A stretch of 64,000 nt of DNA. It comes from Euglena gracilis. Lineage: Eukaryota > Euglenida > Euglenophyceae > Euglenales. The stretch lies in contig CP154956.1 of the NCBI GenBank assembly GCA_039621445.1, positions 41,192,437 through 41,256,436 of the forward strand, read 5' to 3'. Of the stretch, positions 1 to 13,163 are shown piece by piece; the first letter of the stretch is position 1; the number at the start of each line of letters is the position of its first letter. The notes under the pieces are model-generated. The model had not been told where the DNA came from. It searched no databases and saw only the letters and a program-made list of their open reading frames with translations. The position numbers and the translations under genes were made by a program.

Positions 1-3000
1 TTTTGCCAGGCTGTGTCATTCAAAATATCACTCCTGATTAACAGCTGGAAGGAAGACATGCAACAATATTTATTTCTTTTTAAAAAAAATGCGTGTGATG
101 GGGACGTGGTATTTGGCACCTGATCATTGTACCTATGAGAGCAGGGTTTTTTTTTAAGACCGGGGGGAGGGGGGCGGCACCCACCCACCCACCCCCTGGG
201 GTGGGCCCCCCCAGGGGAGGGGGGGGGGGTTCCCAAGGGACCCCCCACTTTTGCCAGAAAAAAAATGGCCAAAAAGCTAAAAATAGCACCTTTTTCAAAA
301 CTTTCGGCGCCTTCGGCGCCGAAAAAACATATACCCACCAGCCCCTACCCCCCTCCCCCCCCCGGGGGAGGGGGTCCAAGGCTAAAAAAACCCTGTAAGA
401 GAGGCGAAATATCGCATCTGTTAAAAGGTGTTGATGAGGATAAATGAACTGAATCACTTGCATAATTGTGCAAACAAAAAAAAGTTACTTGTGCACTTGC
501 GCAAACAAAATAAAATTTCAATCACTTGTATAAATGCGCAAGTCAGATTCAAAATAAGTTCCATCCTTTATTACCCCTGGGATTCCAAGGGATATTAAAA
601 AGAGGTCTGACTTTATGTACTCCCACCTCGGTTTAAGCAAAAGCTCCTGTTTCTGTTTAATTGTTGCTCACCATGTTGGCCTGAACGCCCATCCAACAAT
701 AGTTTCCTGCAGCAGATCCTGCCGACAGACAGACAGAGGTCCAATGTATCTTGCTTTCCTGTGAAAATCAGGGGGGACATTACTCAGGCTCAAACGTACA
801 TTTTTGGGGGTAAAAAACTGGGCACCAACTCCTTTGTGCAACCATGCAAGAGTTTGACGTGTTTCAATACCCCACGAGACAGCGATGCACCCCTTATGTT
901 TCACGAGAAAGATGGGCCAACAACATCCAGCCTGAAAAAACCTGAAAAAGATGCTTCTGCATGTCTTCCAATCTTGGCCCCAAGAGCTCTTCCCCGCTGG
1001 CCGGTTGCAGGTACTGAAACTGGTGCTCGGCCCCCAGTTGTTCTATCAACTCCGCAAGCACGGCAACTCTCTCCCCTGCCCAAAACTTTGTGAAAAACAA
1101 GCCCTCCATTTTCGTTTTTCAAATCGGCGAAATCCCCGTGAAAGAGATTTCTGAAAAGCCTCCTTTTTGCTTTTTCCTGCAGGCACTCTCGGACCAGGAG
1201 ATGTGGACCAGTGAAGAAGATCCATCGTACCTCGGTTTGGGAGGCTGGGAGGTCCAACAGATGCACGCTCCAAGGCTGCCAGCACCAAGGGAAAAAAGTG
1301 GTCGGAGGAACCGCCCTTCACCCCCTTTTTGAGTCTTTTACGTGTTTTTCGTCATTCTCACGCTGCAAAACATCGTCTCTGTTGATTGCTGAAAAAATGT
1401 CACCAGCAGGGAAAAAAAAGAAAAAAGGGGGGCTTGGGCATCTCCTTGGGGTCTCTAAAAAACCAGCTGTCAGTCCCCAGCCGAAAACATAAAAAATGGG
1501 GTGAAACTCACTTTTTTGCGACGAGTTTCTTCGTTTGCGCAATTGCGCAAAGAACCCTTAAGAGGCTTGAGTGCAAAATTGGCCGCCCAAGATGACTTTT
1601 GCACAAAAATATTGTTCCAGTTTGCAAGAAAACTCATTGGTCCGTGAAAAATGGGGGAGAATACTATTTGGGCGGCCGAAGTTGGGTCCCACGGTGGGTA
1701 TTATTTTGGGGGAAACTTAATAATAATATTATTTGGGGGTGATTATTTGGGGGTATTATTTATTTGTGTTTGTTTGCTGTCTGGGCTGGCTGGCCCCCTC
1801 CCCACGGGTGGGGGCCCAGCCCACCCAGGTCAAATTCTCTTGGGCAACGTCCTGATTTTGGGTCAATTTGAGCAATTTTGTTACATTTATAAATTGTTTG
1901 GGTCATTTTAGGTTACTGGGGTCGTTTTGACCTTATTTTGACAATTTTGACCCCAAATTGAAAGCGATCCCCCCCACTGATGCCCCCCCCCCCTGTTGAA
2001 AACTACCCCCTCTGGATTACCCCATCTCAAAGATCTGACCCATAATCATTTTTCGGTCCATAATTATTAATGGTTGGGGTTTAATTGACATTTGTAAGAT
2101 GTTCATCCAGATTTTTCTTTTTGGGGTTTCAATGTAAAAAGGTGGTATAGCAGTAAATAGAGTCAAATGTACTCATGATGCGTGCAGATTCATGACAGGC
2201 TTGTGCTTACCGATTGGGGGGGGGGGTGCTATAGGGTGCTTGCCCCCAAGCAGGCACGCCCCCCCTTGGGGGGTGGGGTCTGGGGGGGACCCAGAAATTT
2301 TTAATTGAAAATTGCCTTTTTCCGGGCCCCTGGGGCCTTTGGCGCTGGGGTCGGAGGGGGGTGCCTGCTATGGGCAGGCCCCCCCCCCGGGTCAGATGGG
2401 TGCTACAGGGTGCCTGCCCCTAGCACCCCCCGTGAGGTAGGCACCCGACTAAGCATAAGCCTGATTCATGAATGCCGCAAAATCAAATTTATCGCGCGCA
2501 CACCGTTTCATTTTTGTTTATTTTGATAAAACCAGATGATACACTTGTCTGAGTCCTGTTCGAAAAAACTGAGCACCGAACCAGATTTGATTCTGGACCC
2601 TGGAAACCACACAAACCACGTGCTTTCACAAAAACCCTTGAAAATGGTACCGACTGTTCCCAAGACAGCAGCAGAACCCTTGTCGTCCAAACTTGATCAT
2701 CAAGAAAGGCCTCTTGGGGGGCTGCCAAGGAGGTTTTTTTCATTTTTTAAAAAGGAGCCTTAAAAAAACCCCCAAAAAACTTCAAATTACCTCAAATTTT
2801 CACCAAAATGCCTTAAAATGCCTTAAAAAACTCGGACCAGGCTTCTTTTTAAGACCCCGGGGGGAGGGGGGGTCCCCCCACCCACCCAGGGTGGCGCGGG
2901 ACCCCCCCGGCGGGGGGGGGGGGGCAGGGACCCCCCAAATCGGGCCCATTAAAGGCAATTTCCAAAAATTTTCGGCGCTTCGCGCCGAAAAGGTATACCC

Positions 3001-5463
3001 AGCGCTTCCGGCACGGGACCCCCCCCCCCCCCGGGGGGTCCGGCCCGGACCCACCCACCCCCCCGGGGGGGGGTCTGCTGACTTAAAAAGAAGCCTGACT
3101 CGGACCAGGCTGAACCCTTGGCTGGACCAACCCTTGTGGAATAACATATCCCCCGAATAACAAACCCACCCCAGGAAAAAAAATGCTTTCTGGCATCGCT
3201 GGAATATCGTCAATCTACCCAAAACTCAGAAAAAATGGGGGTTTCGACTGTGTTGATTCTGGACGACGTCCAAAATCAAAAAAAAGCTGGTTCGACGCCC
3301 GGAGTGCCCTTTTGCAGTTGAAAAAGCCTTAAAAACCTTTTAAAACACCTTAAAATGCCTTAAAATTCGAAAAAAAAAAAAGCCTCAACAATACCTCTTT
3401 TCGGCTTCGGCGGGGGCCGCGGCGACTCTTTGCGGCCTTGTCCACGAAGGGTTTTGCCGGAACAGTCTCCTGTGATGGCCATGGCAGGCCACAGGCAGGA
3501 TCCGCCAACATCCCCTCCTCATCGGGGCTGGGTGGGCTTGGCCAACAACTTAGCTCAGCGAGAAAGGGAGACACAAGAACAGAGGGGGGAGAACTGATCT
3601 GGAAGAAGGGGGGAGAACCCAACGTCAACCAAATGCTGCAACATGGGGAAAAAAAGAGTATGTGTGTAATGTATGTATATGTGTGTTATGTAATGCAGGA
3701 CGCGCATCTGTATGTTTGCATGGTTGTACACAGATAAATGCGCCTGTGAAGTGTAAATTGCAAATGGCACAAATACACACACACACACACACACACATGT
3801 TAATGCCTGTGTAAACCCCCCAAATAATAACTCCCCCCAGTTTATTATTTGGACACTCGAAGGCGGGGTCCAGAGGGGGTTTATTATTTGGGGTGTTTAT
3901 TATTTGGGCAAAATTTTCGAAATCAAAAATCGACCCCAAACCCCTCCACAGGCTCCAATGGTCACTTTTTTCGGCATTTTTTTTGGCATTTTCGAAAATC
4001 CACTTTCTTGGCATGTTGTCTGCACCAATTTTTATCCATTTTTGTGATTTTTGCACCATTTCTGCTAGTTTTTGGATCTTTTTTTTCCCTTTGCCTTCAC
4101 ACCTGCCGGAGGGGGGGGTTATTATTTGGGCGGCCGAAGTCAGTCCTCAGGGGGGGGGGTTATTATTTGGGGGGCTTATTATTGGGGTGGGTTATTATTT
4201 GGGGGGGTTTTACCTACATGTCACACACACACATGCAGTGTATATACATTTTCCCATTAACTCTTTGTGTGCCATTCTCCACTGCAAATTTTTTCCCAGC
4301 AATCTCAAAAAGAAACAAGAAAGTACTTCAAAACAATTTAATTTGGAGGAATGTAATTAACATTTCTTTTCGTGTTTGCTTCAAAAATCTTCTGCATTCA
4401 CCATTTGTTTATCATGCTTCATTTTCATATCTGCGTATTTCACACCTGGGCCGCAATGCACCACAAATGGAATTTGCAGGAAAAAATGCACTTTTCCTTT
4501 CTCAATTTTTCATCCAGTCGTTGCTCCTTGTCTCTAAAGCTTTGCTGTATGAAACCTCCGAAAGGAGCTGGAAAAACGGGAAAACATGACGGAGGGAAAA
4601 CATGAAATCAAAAATAATGACAAGAGTATGATAAAATAATGAATAATGATGAAATAAATTTGTATTCTGGTTGTAAATTCTGGTCTTAAAAAGACAAAAA
4701 CGATGCCAATCAAAGAGACTGGCAAAACAGAAAGGTAGCCAGAGGGTAAATGAATAAAATTAATATAATTCTAAATTTTCATTTAAATTACGATTTTTAA
4801 AAATAGTAAATAAATGCTGCTAACCACCTCACTTCCACCAATGCAATGAGAGTGGTAAGCACCTTGGCTGAGCTTGCCTCCACCTCCGCTGGAGGGTTCA
4901 TGGTGATAGCACCAGGGGATTGCAAATGTCAGGAGTCATAAAAACCCAAAAATGTCATATGAAATTAATGGTGCACCAAATTGTCATGTCTGACATTATT
5001 GATAAAACAGCTTGAAAAACGAACACAATATTGTTTTAGCAAAAAAAATTGAAAAAAGCATTCTTTGCTTCCTGCACTGCACAATTGGTCGATATTTGGT
5101 CGATATTTGGCCGATTTTTAGGTACTTGCAAACAAGAAATGGCAATGGTATTCCAAATTGGGGTGGGTGTCCCATCCCCCTTGCCATCTTGCTGGGGGGA
5201 TCCCATCCAACACATACCTTGCCATCGGGGACCCTCACAAGCGGTCGAGGGGCATTCCAGTGGGTTTTGAGCCTGAGAGGTGAGCCAATGCAAAACGCCC
5301 CAGACGACTTCCGATATTGCCGGGATGCATTGCCAGATTGGACCGTAAAAAAAAAACCCGAACAGTTTGCCGGAAGGGGGGGGGGCAGTGGGTCAGTGCG
5401 GTGCCCGTTCCCCCACCGCCGCCCACCGACCCGGGCCCCGTTCCCGGCAACCCCTGCGCCGCC
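1..5463. other. Spacer with no recognised gene
   Basis: I find no stretch here with the GC-rich exon composition or protein-family motifs seen in the five genes. It contains a CAGG-type TIR element (142-395). It also has G/C-run blocks around 2220-2430 and 2840-3095; the second has a palindromic cggcgc core like the 142-395 element. Reiterated ttattatttgggg blocks occur at 1700-1760 and 3830-4210. A short CA repeat lies near 3775-3798, and 4260-5160 is A/T-rich. Long open frames in the G/C-run blocks are low-complexity artefacts. Confidence 0.6.
142..395. mobile_element. CAGG-type TIR element (MITE-like), 254 bp
   Basis: The element starts CAGGGTTTTT and ends with the imperfect inverse AAAAAAACCCTG. 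The 8 bp before it (TATGAGAG) and after it (TAAGAGAG) match at 7 of 8 positions, as expected of a target-site duplication. Inside are G/C runs and a palindromic ttcggcgccttcggcgccgaa core. A close relative lies at 41477-41729. It has no coding capacity, so it would be non-autonomous. Confidence 0.75.
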
Positions 5464-6377
5464 TCATCGCCGGAGGACTCGCTGCCGCCGGGCGGCGCGT
5501 TCGGTCCGGGCGGGCGGGCTTTGGGCGCTGCGGGGGGCCGAGGGCGGTCGGCCCCCCCGCAGGGTGGGGCCCTCCGCCATGAACTTGGCCGTCCGGGAGC
5601 ACTTGGCCTCCGTGTACTTCTGCGCCAGCCTGGCCGAAGCAGGGGCTGGGGCACCGGGGGGGTGGGGGGTGGGGGGTGGCAGGAGTGCCGTGGCGGGAGG
5701 ATGAACGGGGCCACAAATAAGAGCTTTTCAAAACGGGTTCAGGATCAGAAATGACTGAATCAGTTTTTTTTTGCACTTTGCCAAAATTTGCCAAATTTGC
5801 CAAAATTAGACAAAAATTGGCAATTTTTGGCCCCCCTGGGAAATAACTTTGGACTGGGAAAAAGTACGCATCCTGACCAGGTTTCCCCTGATTCCAAAGT
5901 TTTCGTCTTTTTATTGGCATTTTTGTATTTTTAACCCAACAAATTACAAATTTCCAGAATCAACATGCACCCGAATTACAAAAACCATGTTTTTGGACCT
6001 TTTGTTGAAAAAAAATGCGACCAACCACTCAAAGTTTACACCAACCATGCATCCCCCCATAATGTACCCCCCATTGTGTACCTCCTGGGGGGAGGTACAC
6101 AATGGGGGGGGGCATGCACCTGCTCCCATGAGGAATGCACCTCGATGAGATACCAGAGGCTCCATGTATTTCTTTTTAATTCCAGGGGGGCCACCCACCT
6201 TGGCATTTGACTTGTTCTGCTACGAATTTTGTCGACTGGCCAACTAACTGGTTGGGATACCCTTGACCATTTTGGGATTATTCGAAGCGGTCACCCTGGC
6301 CTTGGCTCATCATTTGTGTAATTGGTGTATGTTTGCAATTGTGTGCATGTATGCACATGTGTTCGTCTATGTGTGCA

Positions 6378-6426
<49 letters not shown>

Positions 6427-9400
6427 ATGTGTGCATGTGTTGTGCGTTGTGTGTGTGTGTGTGTGTGTGGTGCTCGTGTGTGCCTTGTATGCATATCCGT
6501 ACAAATATGTTTGTATGATGCATGTTCCTTTGTCGGAGGGTGGCGACGGTACCATATTATCTAAAACAAATGATGTAGAATTATTGATCCATGGGACCCC
6601 CATCCCCCCCGGGGGGGGGGTCGAGGGGGGTCCCGGGTTCCCAGTTGTTTGGGGGGTCAGTTTTTGGGTAAAAAAAGCACCTTTTGGTGCTTTGTGCCGA
6701 GAATAAAGGAAACCTTGCCCACTCGGCCCGACCCCCCCCTCCCAGGGGAGGTCCAGCGAACTGCTCCCAGTGATGCAACCTTAAAAAAAAAAACGCTGGT
6801 CCATTCATCATTTTGCTTTGAACAATGGCACCAATTCCAGCCTGTATTAACTTTCAATGTACCATGCCCCCTCCCCAAGCTATTCCCTCGCCTGAGCTAT
6901 TCCCATAGAGGGGATGGGAACAGCTCGATGGTGGGGCAGCTTTTTGGACGGAAACATGGAAAAATGCGTCCAAACTGGGAAATTTATGGAGTGTTTTCTG
7001 CAATGACTCTTGTGGAAAACCCAGCATTTTCGCAGTAGAAAAAAAAAGTGCAGATGGGCAGACATCACTTTTGGGTTGAGGGCATGGGGGGCAGCTTTTG
7101 CAGGGAACCAAGGTCCCCCCCTGCTGTTCCCCACTCGGAGGTGTTCCCATTGGGCAGTTAAGGGTCCCAAGGACGGGAATAGCTCGGGGAGGGGGCATGG
7201 TACATTGACCCTTCAACCTGTTACACCGCCCGACTGTCTGGGAAGGTGGGGATCCAGGTGGCCCCATACGCCTCTCCCCCAAGAGTCCCCAAAAGGGACT
7301 CCGGGGGGGGGGGGGAGGCGTATGGTGCCCGAAGCCCCGGGACCTTCGGGTGCTCAAAGCCATAATAACGTGCATGCAAATGCATGTATGTACGTGTGAA
7401 CACATTAGGAAACACATGGATGTACAAGCACATGAACGTAGGTACGTATATACATGCATCTACGCGTGCATGTATGCATTTATGTGTGTACGCATATATG
7501 AACATATATGTTATAAATACCTGTCCCCCCACCCCCCCAAAAAAAACGAAACAAAACAGACCTTTGACTATAACTGGGAAAGGCAAGAAAATTCAGAACA
7601 GAATTTTCACGAAAACAAACACACCGCTTGCAATCTCGTTGGGGCTGCACCCGGGCCTGGACCTTGCCGTCCACCAGCAGACCTTCTGCTTCGCACTGGA
7701 CAGCAGGCAGTGGTGCAGGGATGGGTGTCGGCGGCCCGATTGCCGAGGGTCCGATGCCATGCAATGGTACAGATCAGATCGTCTTGTGTGGTGGCCGAGG
7801 AGAGAACAGCGTGGGCTGGGGCATGGCCACCTGCTTGAAGAGCCACAGCCGGCGGTTGTTGAGGCTGAAGAGGGCGGCCCCTTCCTGCAGCACTGTGATG
7901 GTCGGCAGGTCGGCCGCCTGGGGGGTGGGACGCATGGCAGTGTGAGTGTGGGCGTGTGCCGTGTGTCAGCCATCATGGGTGCAACGACACACACACCAGC
8001 ATTCATAGATGGAACACACAGGGTAAAAGCCCCTCGGCCTGTTCCTTTCAGAAGGGAAATAAATGAGAAAAAGAGAAGAGGTGCGAACACGGCAACCCTG
8101 GAAATGGATGCACAGGGTTCATGGCACGACGCCGAGGCCGGGCCAGCGAGGCCCCCCGGCCACACCTGCAGCTTGCCATCCCGCAGCTCCTGCAGCGTAT
8201 CCACCACGAGCCGCCCACAGGAGAAGCGGGGCCGGATCTTGCCCGCCGCCTGCCCCTCCCGGGACAGATCAGAGAACACACACTGCCATGAGGCGGACGG
8301 CTTCCGTTTTGTGAGGAGGGCGACGAAATGCCAACGGTGCCAGGGTGAGAGGCAGGCGGGGCAGAATGGGTGAAATACACGTCTGACGGGCGGATCCACA
8401 CCAACACGTCGTCCCGACGGGCCATCGGGGGACATATATCGTGGGGGGGGGGGGCTGTGGTGAGACGCATGTGACGTGTGTGACCACACTCGAAGTGTGG
8501 ACGAGATGGTGGGAGGAAAACCCAATGAGGGAAATCAAGCCGGCCTGTCTCCTGATATCGACCAAATCTGCTAACCCTGTAGTGGACGCTCGCTTCGCCA
8601 GAGGGGGGTGCTCTTCTATTTGGACCCTGCTTGTAGTGGCCATCACACACATTTTCCTACAGCGTCCCAGCGCCCAGTCAGTTTCCGGTCCCCTCAACCT
8701 CCCTTCCTCCACCTAAACCGGCAGCCAAGCGCAAACGGCAGCCGAGGTTGGAGGAATTGTTTAGCCGCTGAGCTCTGGGAAGCTTGCCTTTTTGAGTCAA
8801 GTTACAAACCTTGCCACAATCACATGGGATGACTTGCCTTGCTTCTGCTTCCATTGGTTTTCCAGGGGGGTGCTCTTGTAGTGGACGCTCGCTTCGTCAG
8901 AGGGAGGGGGTGCTCTACTATTTGGACCCTGCTCTTGTAGAGGGCATGCCCTATTATTAAGGGGGGGGTTAGCCATCTTGCTGGTTGATACTTAAATTCA
9001 TGGGGCTGTGACAGCTTGCAACACCCTTCCATCCCATTGACAGGGCAAGAGTGGCCTACTTGGCTGGGAAGCAGTGCCCCCCGCCGGGGGGGGGGGACTG
9101 CAGCTGGGCTGGGCCAAGTTTTTTGGGGGAATATTTGTTGTCCTCCTTCCGCACAGAGAGGAGGACAGCTTGCCTGCCATGCAAACTGTGAATAGGGGCA
9201 GGGCTCACCCCAGAGCGCAGGCGGTGGCCACTGCCGTGGGCCACCTCGGCCGTTCGGTGCCATTGCAAGCAAGGGACAAGGCAGCTGGCTTCAACCCTCC
9301 CAAGCGTGTGGCACTCCCGCCGGTGTGAAAAGGTGGGGACGGCGCTGCCGCAGAACGCTGACCGTTGGAATTTGGCGAACCCCCTGCGGACCGTGGTGTC

Positions 9401-10335
9401 CGCAGCACACAACGAGGCAGCCAGCGGCCGGGTACTGGTGCACGGCGTGGGCAGGGTTGGTGAACGTCCCCCTTGGGCGAAGGGGAACGCCTGAATGTCA
9501 CAGCTGTTTGAGGCAGTGGAGGTGGACGTCGTTCGGGGGGGGGGGTGCTGCCCCAATGTGCGGGTCACCGCCGCTGGGTCAACGGGCCCTGAGGGGTGAG
9601 AAGTGTACGGCTGTGGGGGGGTCAGCCCTCTGCCTTCGTCTCCGCCCCGAACCTCGCGATCTCCGCGCCGAGCGTCTGCAACAGCTCGCGCTGTTCCTCC
9701 AGCGCCAGGGAGGGGAGGGGGTGGGCAACTTTTCCCTGGGCCGAACCCCACCCACCCACAACATGGGAGGGGGGCTCACCAGGGCGGTCCTTAACGGGAA
9801 AAAAAAACTCCGCTGTCCCAGCACACTCAAAGAAAAATGTGCAGGGAAATGGACAAATAAATTTGGCATTTTTCGTTGAGAACAGGTCGACATCAAGCAA
9901 AAGAACTGATTCTGGCATCTGCCCATCCACCCAAGTCATCAAAGAAAATGTGCATTTCGACTTTTTGGTTTTGGACCCCGTTCAAGTCCCAGTCCAGCCC
10001 TTGGTCGGCCCGTTGGCTGAAAGGGGGTGGGGGCGATCTTTTAGAAAATATGTAAAAAAAAACAATTCTCCTGTCCCTTAAGGACCGCCCTGGCACTCAC
10101 CCACCACCCAGCCCAAAACTACCCAAAATCAGCCGAATCGCCATAAAACAAAACTTCCGGTCTTTGGCTGAAATGGGCAAAACCCGGGGCCAGCCCACCC
10201 CCCTCTCTTTGAAAAACACACCCACCCACCGGGGGGCCATGCAGGTGCCAAATGAACCTACGGCCAGGGCTGAATGGGAATACTGAAAACCCTGTGCCCC
10301 CCCCATTCTGTTGTGGGTGGGTGACGCCCTGTGTG

Positions 10336-10382
<47 letters not shown>

Positions 10383-10383
10383 A

Positions 10384-10442
<59 letters not shown>

Positions 10443-10449
10443 ATGTGTG

Positions 10450-10481
<32 letters not shown>

Positions 10482-10760
10482 TGCGTGCGTGTGTGTGCGC
10501 CCCCCCCCCCCCGGCACCCCCATGGGCAGGCTACCCATGCCGCCCTGTCCAGCGCGCGCTCCTCCGCGGTCAGCTGGCTGAGCTGCGTCCGCTTCTCCTC
10601 CACCCGCTGCCGGCACAGCTCGTAGTTCCGCAGCCGCTCCTGTGGGCCGGCCGGGGGCAGGCGGAGGCCGGGCCAGCGGCGTGCTCGGGGGACAAAGGAC
10701 TGCCGCACACACACCAGAAATATGGCAGAGCGATGGGCCGAAATATTGTTGCACACGCGC

Positions 10761-10838
<78 letters not shown>

Positions 10839-13019
10839 GTGTGCGCGCGCGCGCGCGTGTGTGTGTGAAAGCGTTGCCTCTTATTTTTTTTTGCGGCGAA
10901 CTTTTCCATGGAAAATGAAGAACGCCTCGCTCAAGGGGAAAAGAACACAAGAACTTGTGGCTCATATGCGCTTAAATGTACTTCTCGGGTTCTGTTTTGC
11001 TGGCTTTCGAGGTTCTCCGGCAAAACCTCACCTCACCAGCCAATGCCAGGGTGAGGGGATCTGCGACACACACCTGCTCAAGCTGTTCCTGCAGGGCCAG
11101 GTTCTCCCCCACCAGCACGTCATTGTCGTGCTCCGCGGCACACCGGGGCCAGCGAAAGCACAGAAATACAACGCACCCCTTTTCGTACCACAACCCTGTC
11201 GTTGCAGGCAGGGCGTTGCTTATGGACCCCACCTCCCGGCGGGTCAGAGGCTGGAAAATTTGGGCTGGCGAGAAAAAAGCTGCTGGCTCCCCCTTCCCTG
11301 CTGGGGTCACGGGCTAGAACCCGACCTGGGTTGAACTGGGTGCCAAAAAATAGAAACTACCAGCCAAAAATCGCTGTGACGGCGTACTGATTGCAACAGA
11401 TGGGTGAAGGGTGATGGATGCAAGGAGCAGCTGTTGGTCTCTTAAACCACCCCAAAAATATGACCTGGGTCTTATTTTTAGGTCCGTTGCTGGAAACATC
11501 CAGAGGGGGGGTCTTTTGGGGGGTTTCTGATTTTTGGATTTTTACTTGACCGACCCGGGTCCGAAAAGGCATCATTTTCCACGTTCCCCCCAAAAATAAC
11601 TAAAAAATTTCTTTTGGCACTTTGCGCCATGCGTAAATTGGTTCAATTGGACATCCACCACATATTTTTTTGGAACTCAAAAATCCCAATTTTTGAAATC
11701 TCATCATTTTGCTGTCTGAAATTGTGGTTCTAGGCAATTTTTCATGGAAAAAATTCACCGTCTCCAGTGCTTTGCGCCGTCAGGGATAACTTATTTTTGG
11801 GAGGGGTCTTATTTTTGGATTTTTGATTGATCAGATGTGCCTTATTTTGTTGGGGGGGGGGGGCTTAATTTGCATGGGGGGTTATAGCAAATGTTGTGTT
11901 CACATAGAAAATTTGAGATGGTTGGAAAAACATGCTGGCTGGCACCTCCAGTACAATGTCCAGGGCGAAAAAATGTCCAAAAAAACTGCCAATTATGCAA
12001 AAAAAATCGATACTTTTGACCCCAAATTTGCCCTGGCCAGCCGTTTTCCGACCCATCTTTGGCCCATTTTGCACCCCCGAAAGCGAAAAATCTGTTACCG
12101 TCCAGCCGCCCAAAGGGCAGCTGGGGGACTGCTGCCTGGCTTGACCCCCCCCCCCCCGGGGTCAAATACCCTTAAACAACGCCCTGGTTGCAGGGGCGGT
12201 TGTACAAGGTGGGGGCACCGTTCCTGCAGAAGGGGGGGGCTCTGGTATAGCTGGTCGGGGGAAAGCCAGGAGGGGGTGGCCGGGGCCTGGTCCAAAGTGG
12301 TGATGCGCTCCCGCAGCTCCTTCACCACCCGCAGCAGCTCTTCCTTCTCGGCGTCCTTCTCCCGCCCGAGCCCCTTCTTCAGACCGCTCTGGAACACGTT
12401 CATCGGCCCGACTGATTGCCTCCCGGGCCGTGCATACGGAGGAGGGGGGATGTACGTGGGCTGCGAATGGGGGCAACGTGGCCCTGGATGGTGATGGCGG
12501 GTGGCACCCAAGTTCTGCAGCTCCCGACCGACACATATTGGCCTACCACGGACACCAGACATCAGCAACACAAGACAAGACAAGACTAGACCAGACAAGA
12601 TGTTCGTCTTTGGCAAAACAAAAGGAGACCAACTGCCCACCAACCAGCCTGTCTTCCTGCTTGGCAATCCCCCAAAAGCAGCACCCAGAAAAACCGGGGG
12701 GGGGGGGGGCGGGCGCATCGGCATTTTCTTTTGTGGGTTGTTTGTCATGCTTTTTTTGCTGTTTAGCTTTTTTCCATTGCCCCCCATGGCTGCAGCTGGC
12801 ACACAACGGAATTTTTGCATTTGGATTAGAAATATTATTGCAACCAAAATCGTTGTCAATTCATTTGTGTTACTTCAATTTTCACCCAAATAAATCATTA
12901 TAATGTTTCACAATCAGCACGCCTGATCTCCTGCATCCCCAACTCTGCAAAAACAACAACGACGACGACGACGACGACGACGACAACAACAACAACAACA
13001 CCACCACCACCACCAACAA

Positions 13020-13054
<35 letters not shown>

Positions 13055-13065
13055 TCAACAACGTC

Positions 13066-13163
<98 letters not shown>

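Noticed and set aside
5393-5754. Plus-strand and alternative-frame Pro/Gly/Arg-rich ORFs over 5464-5634
   Set aside because: The minus frame reading YTEAKCSRTAKFM to a stop joins in phase to the preceding exon; the other frames are GC-rich shadows.
10331-10498. Possible CRISPR-like array
   Set aside because: Units are 2-4 nt without spacers; this is a microsatellite, and the genome is eukaryotic.
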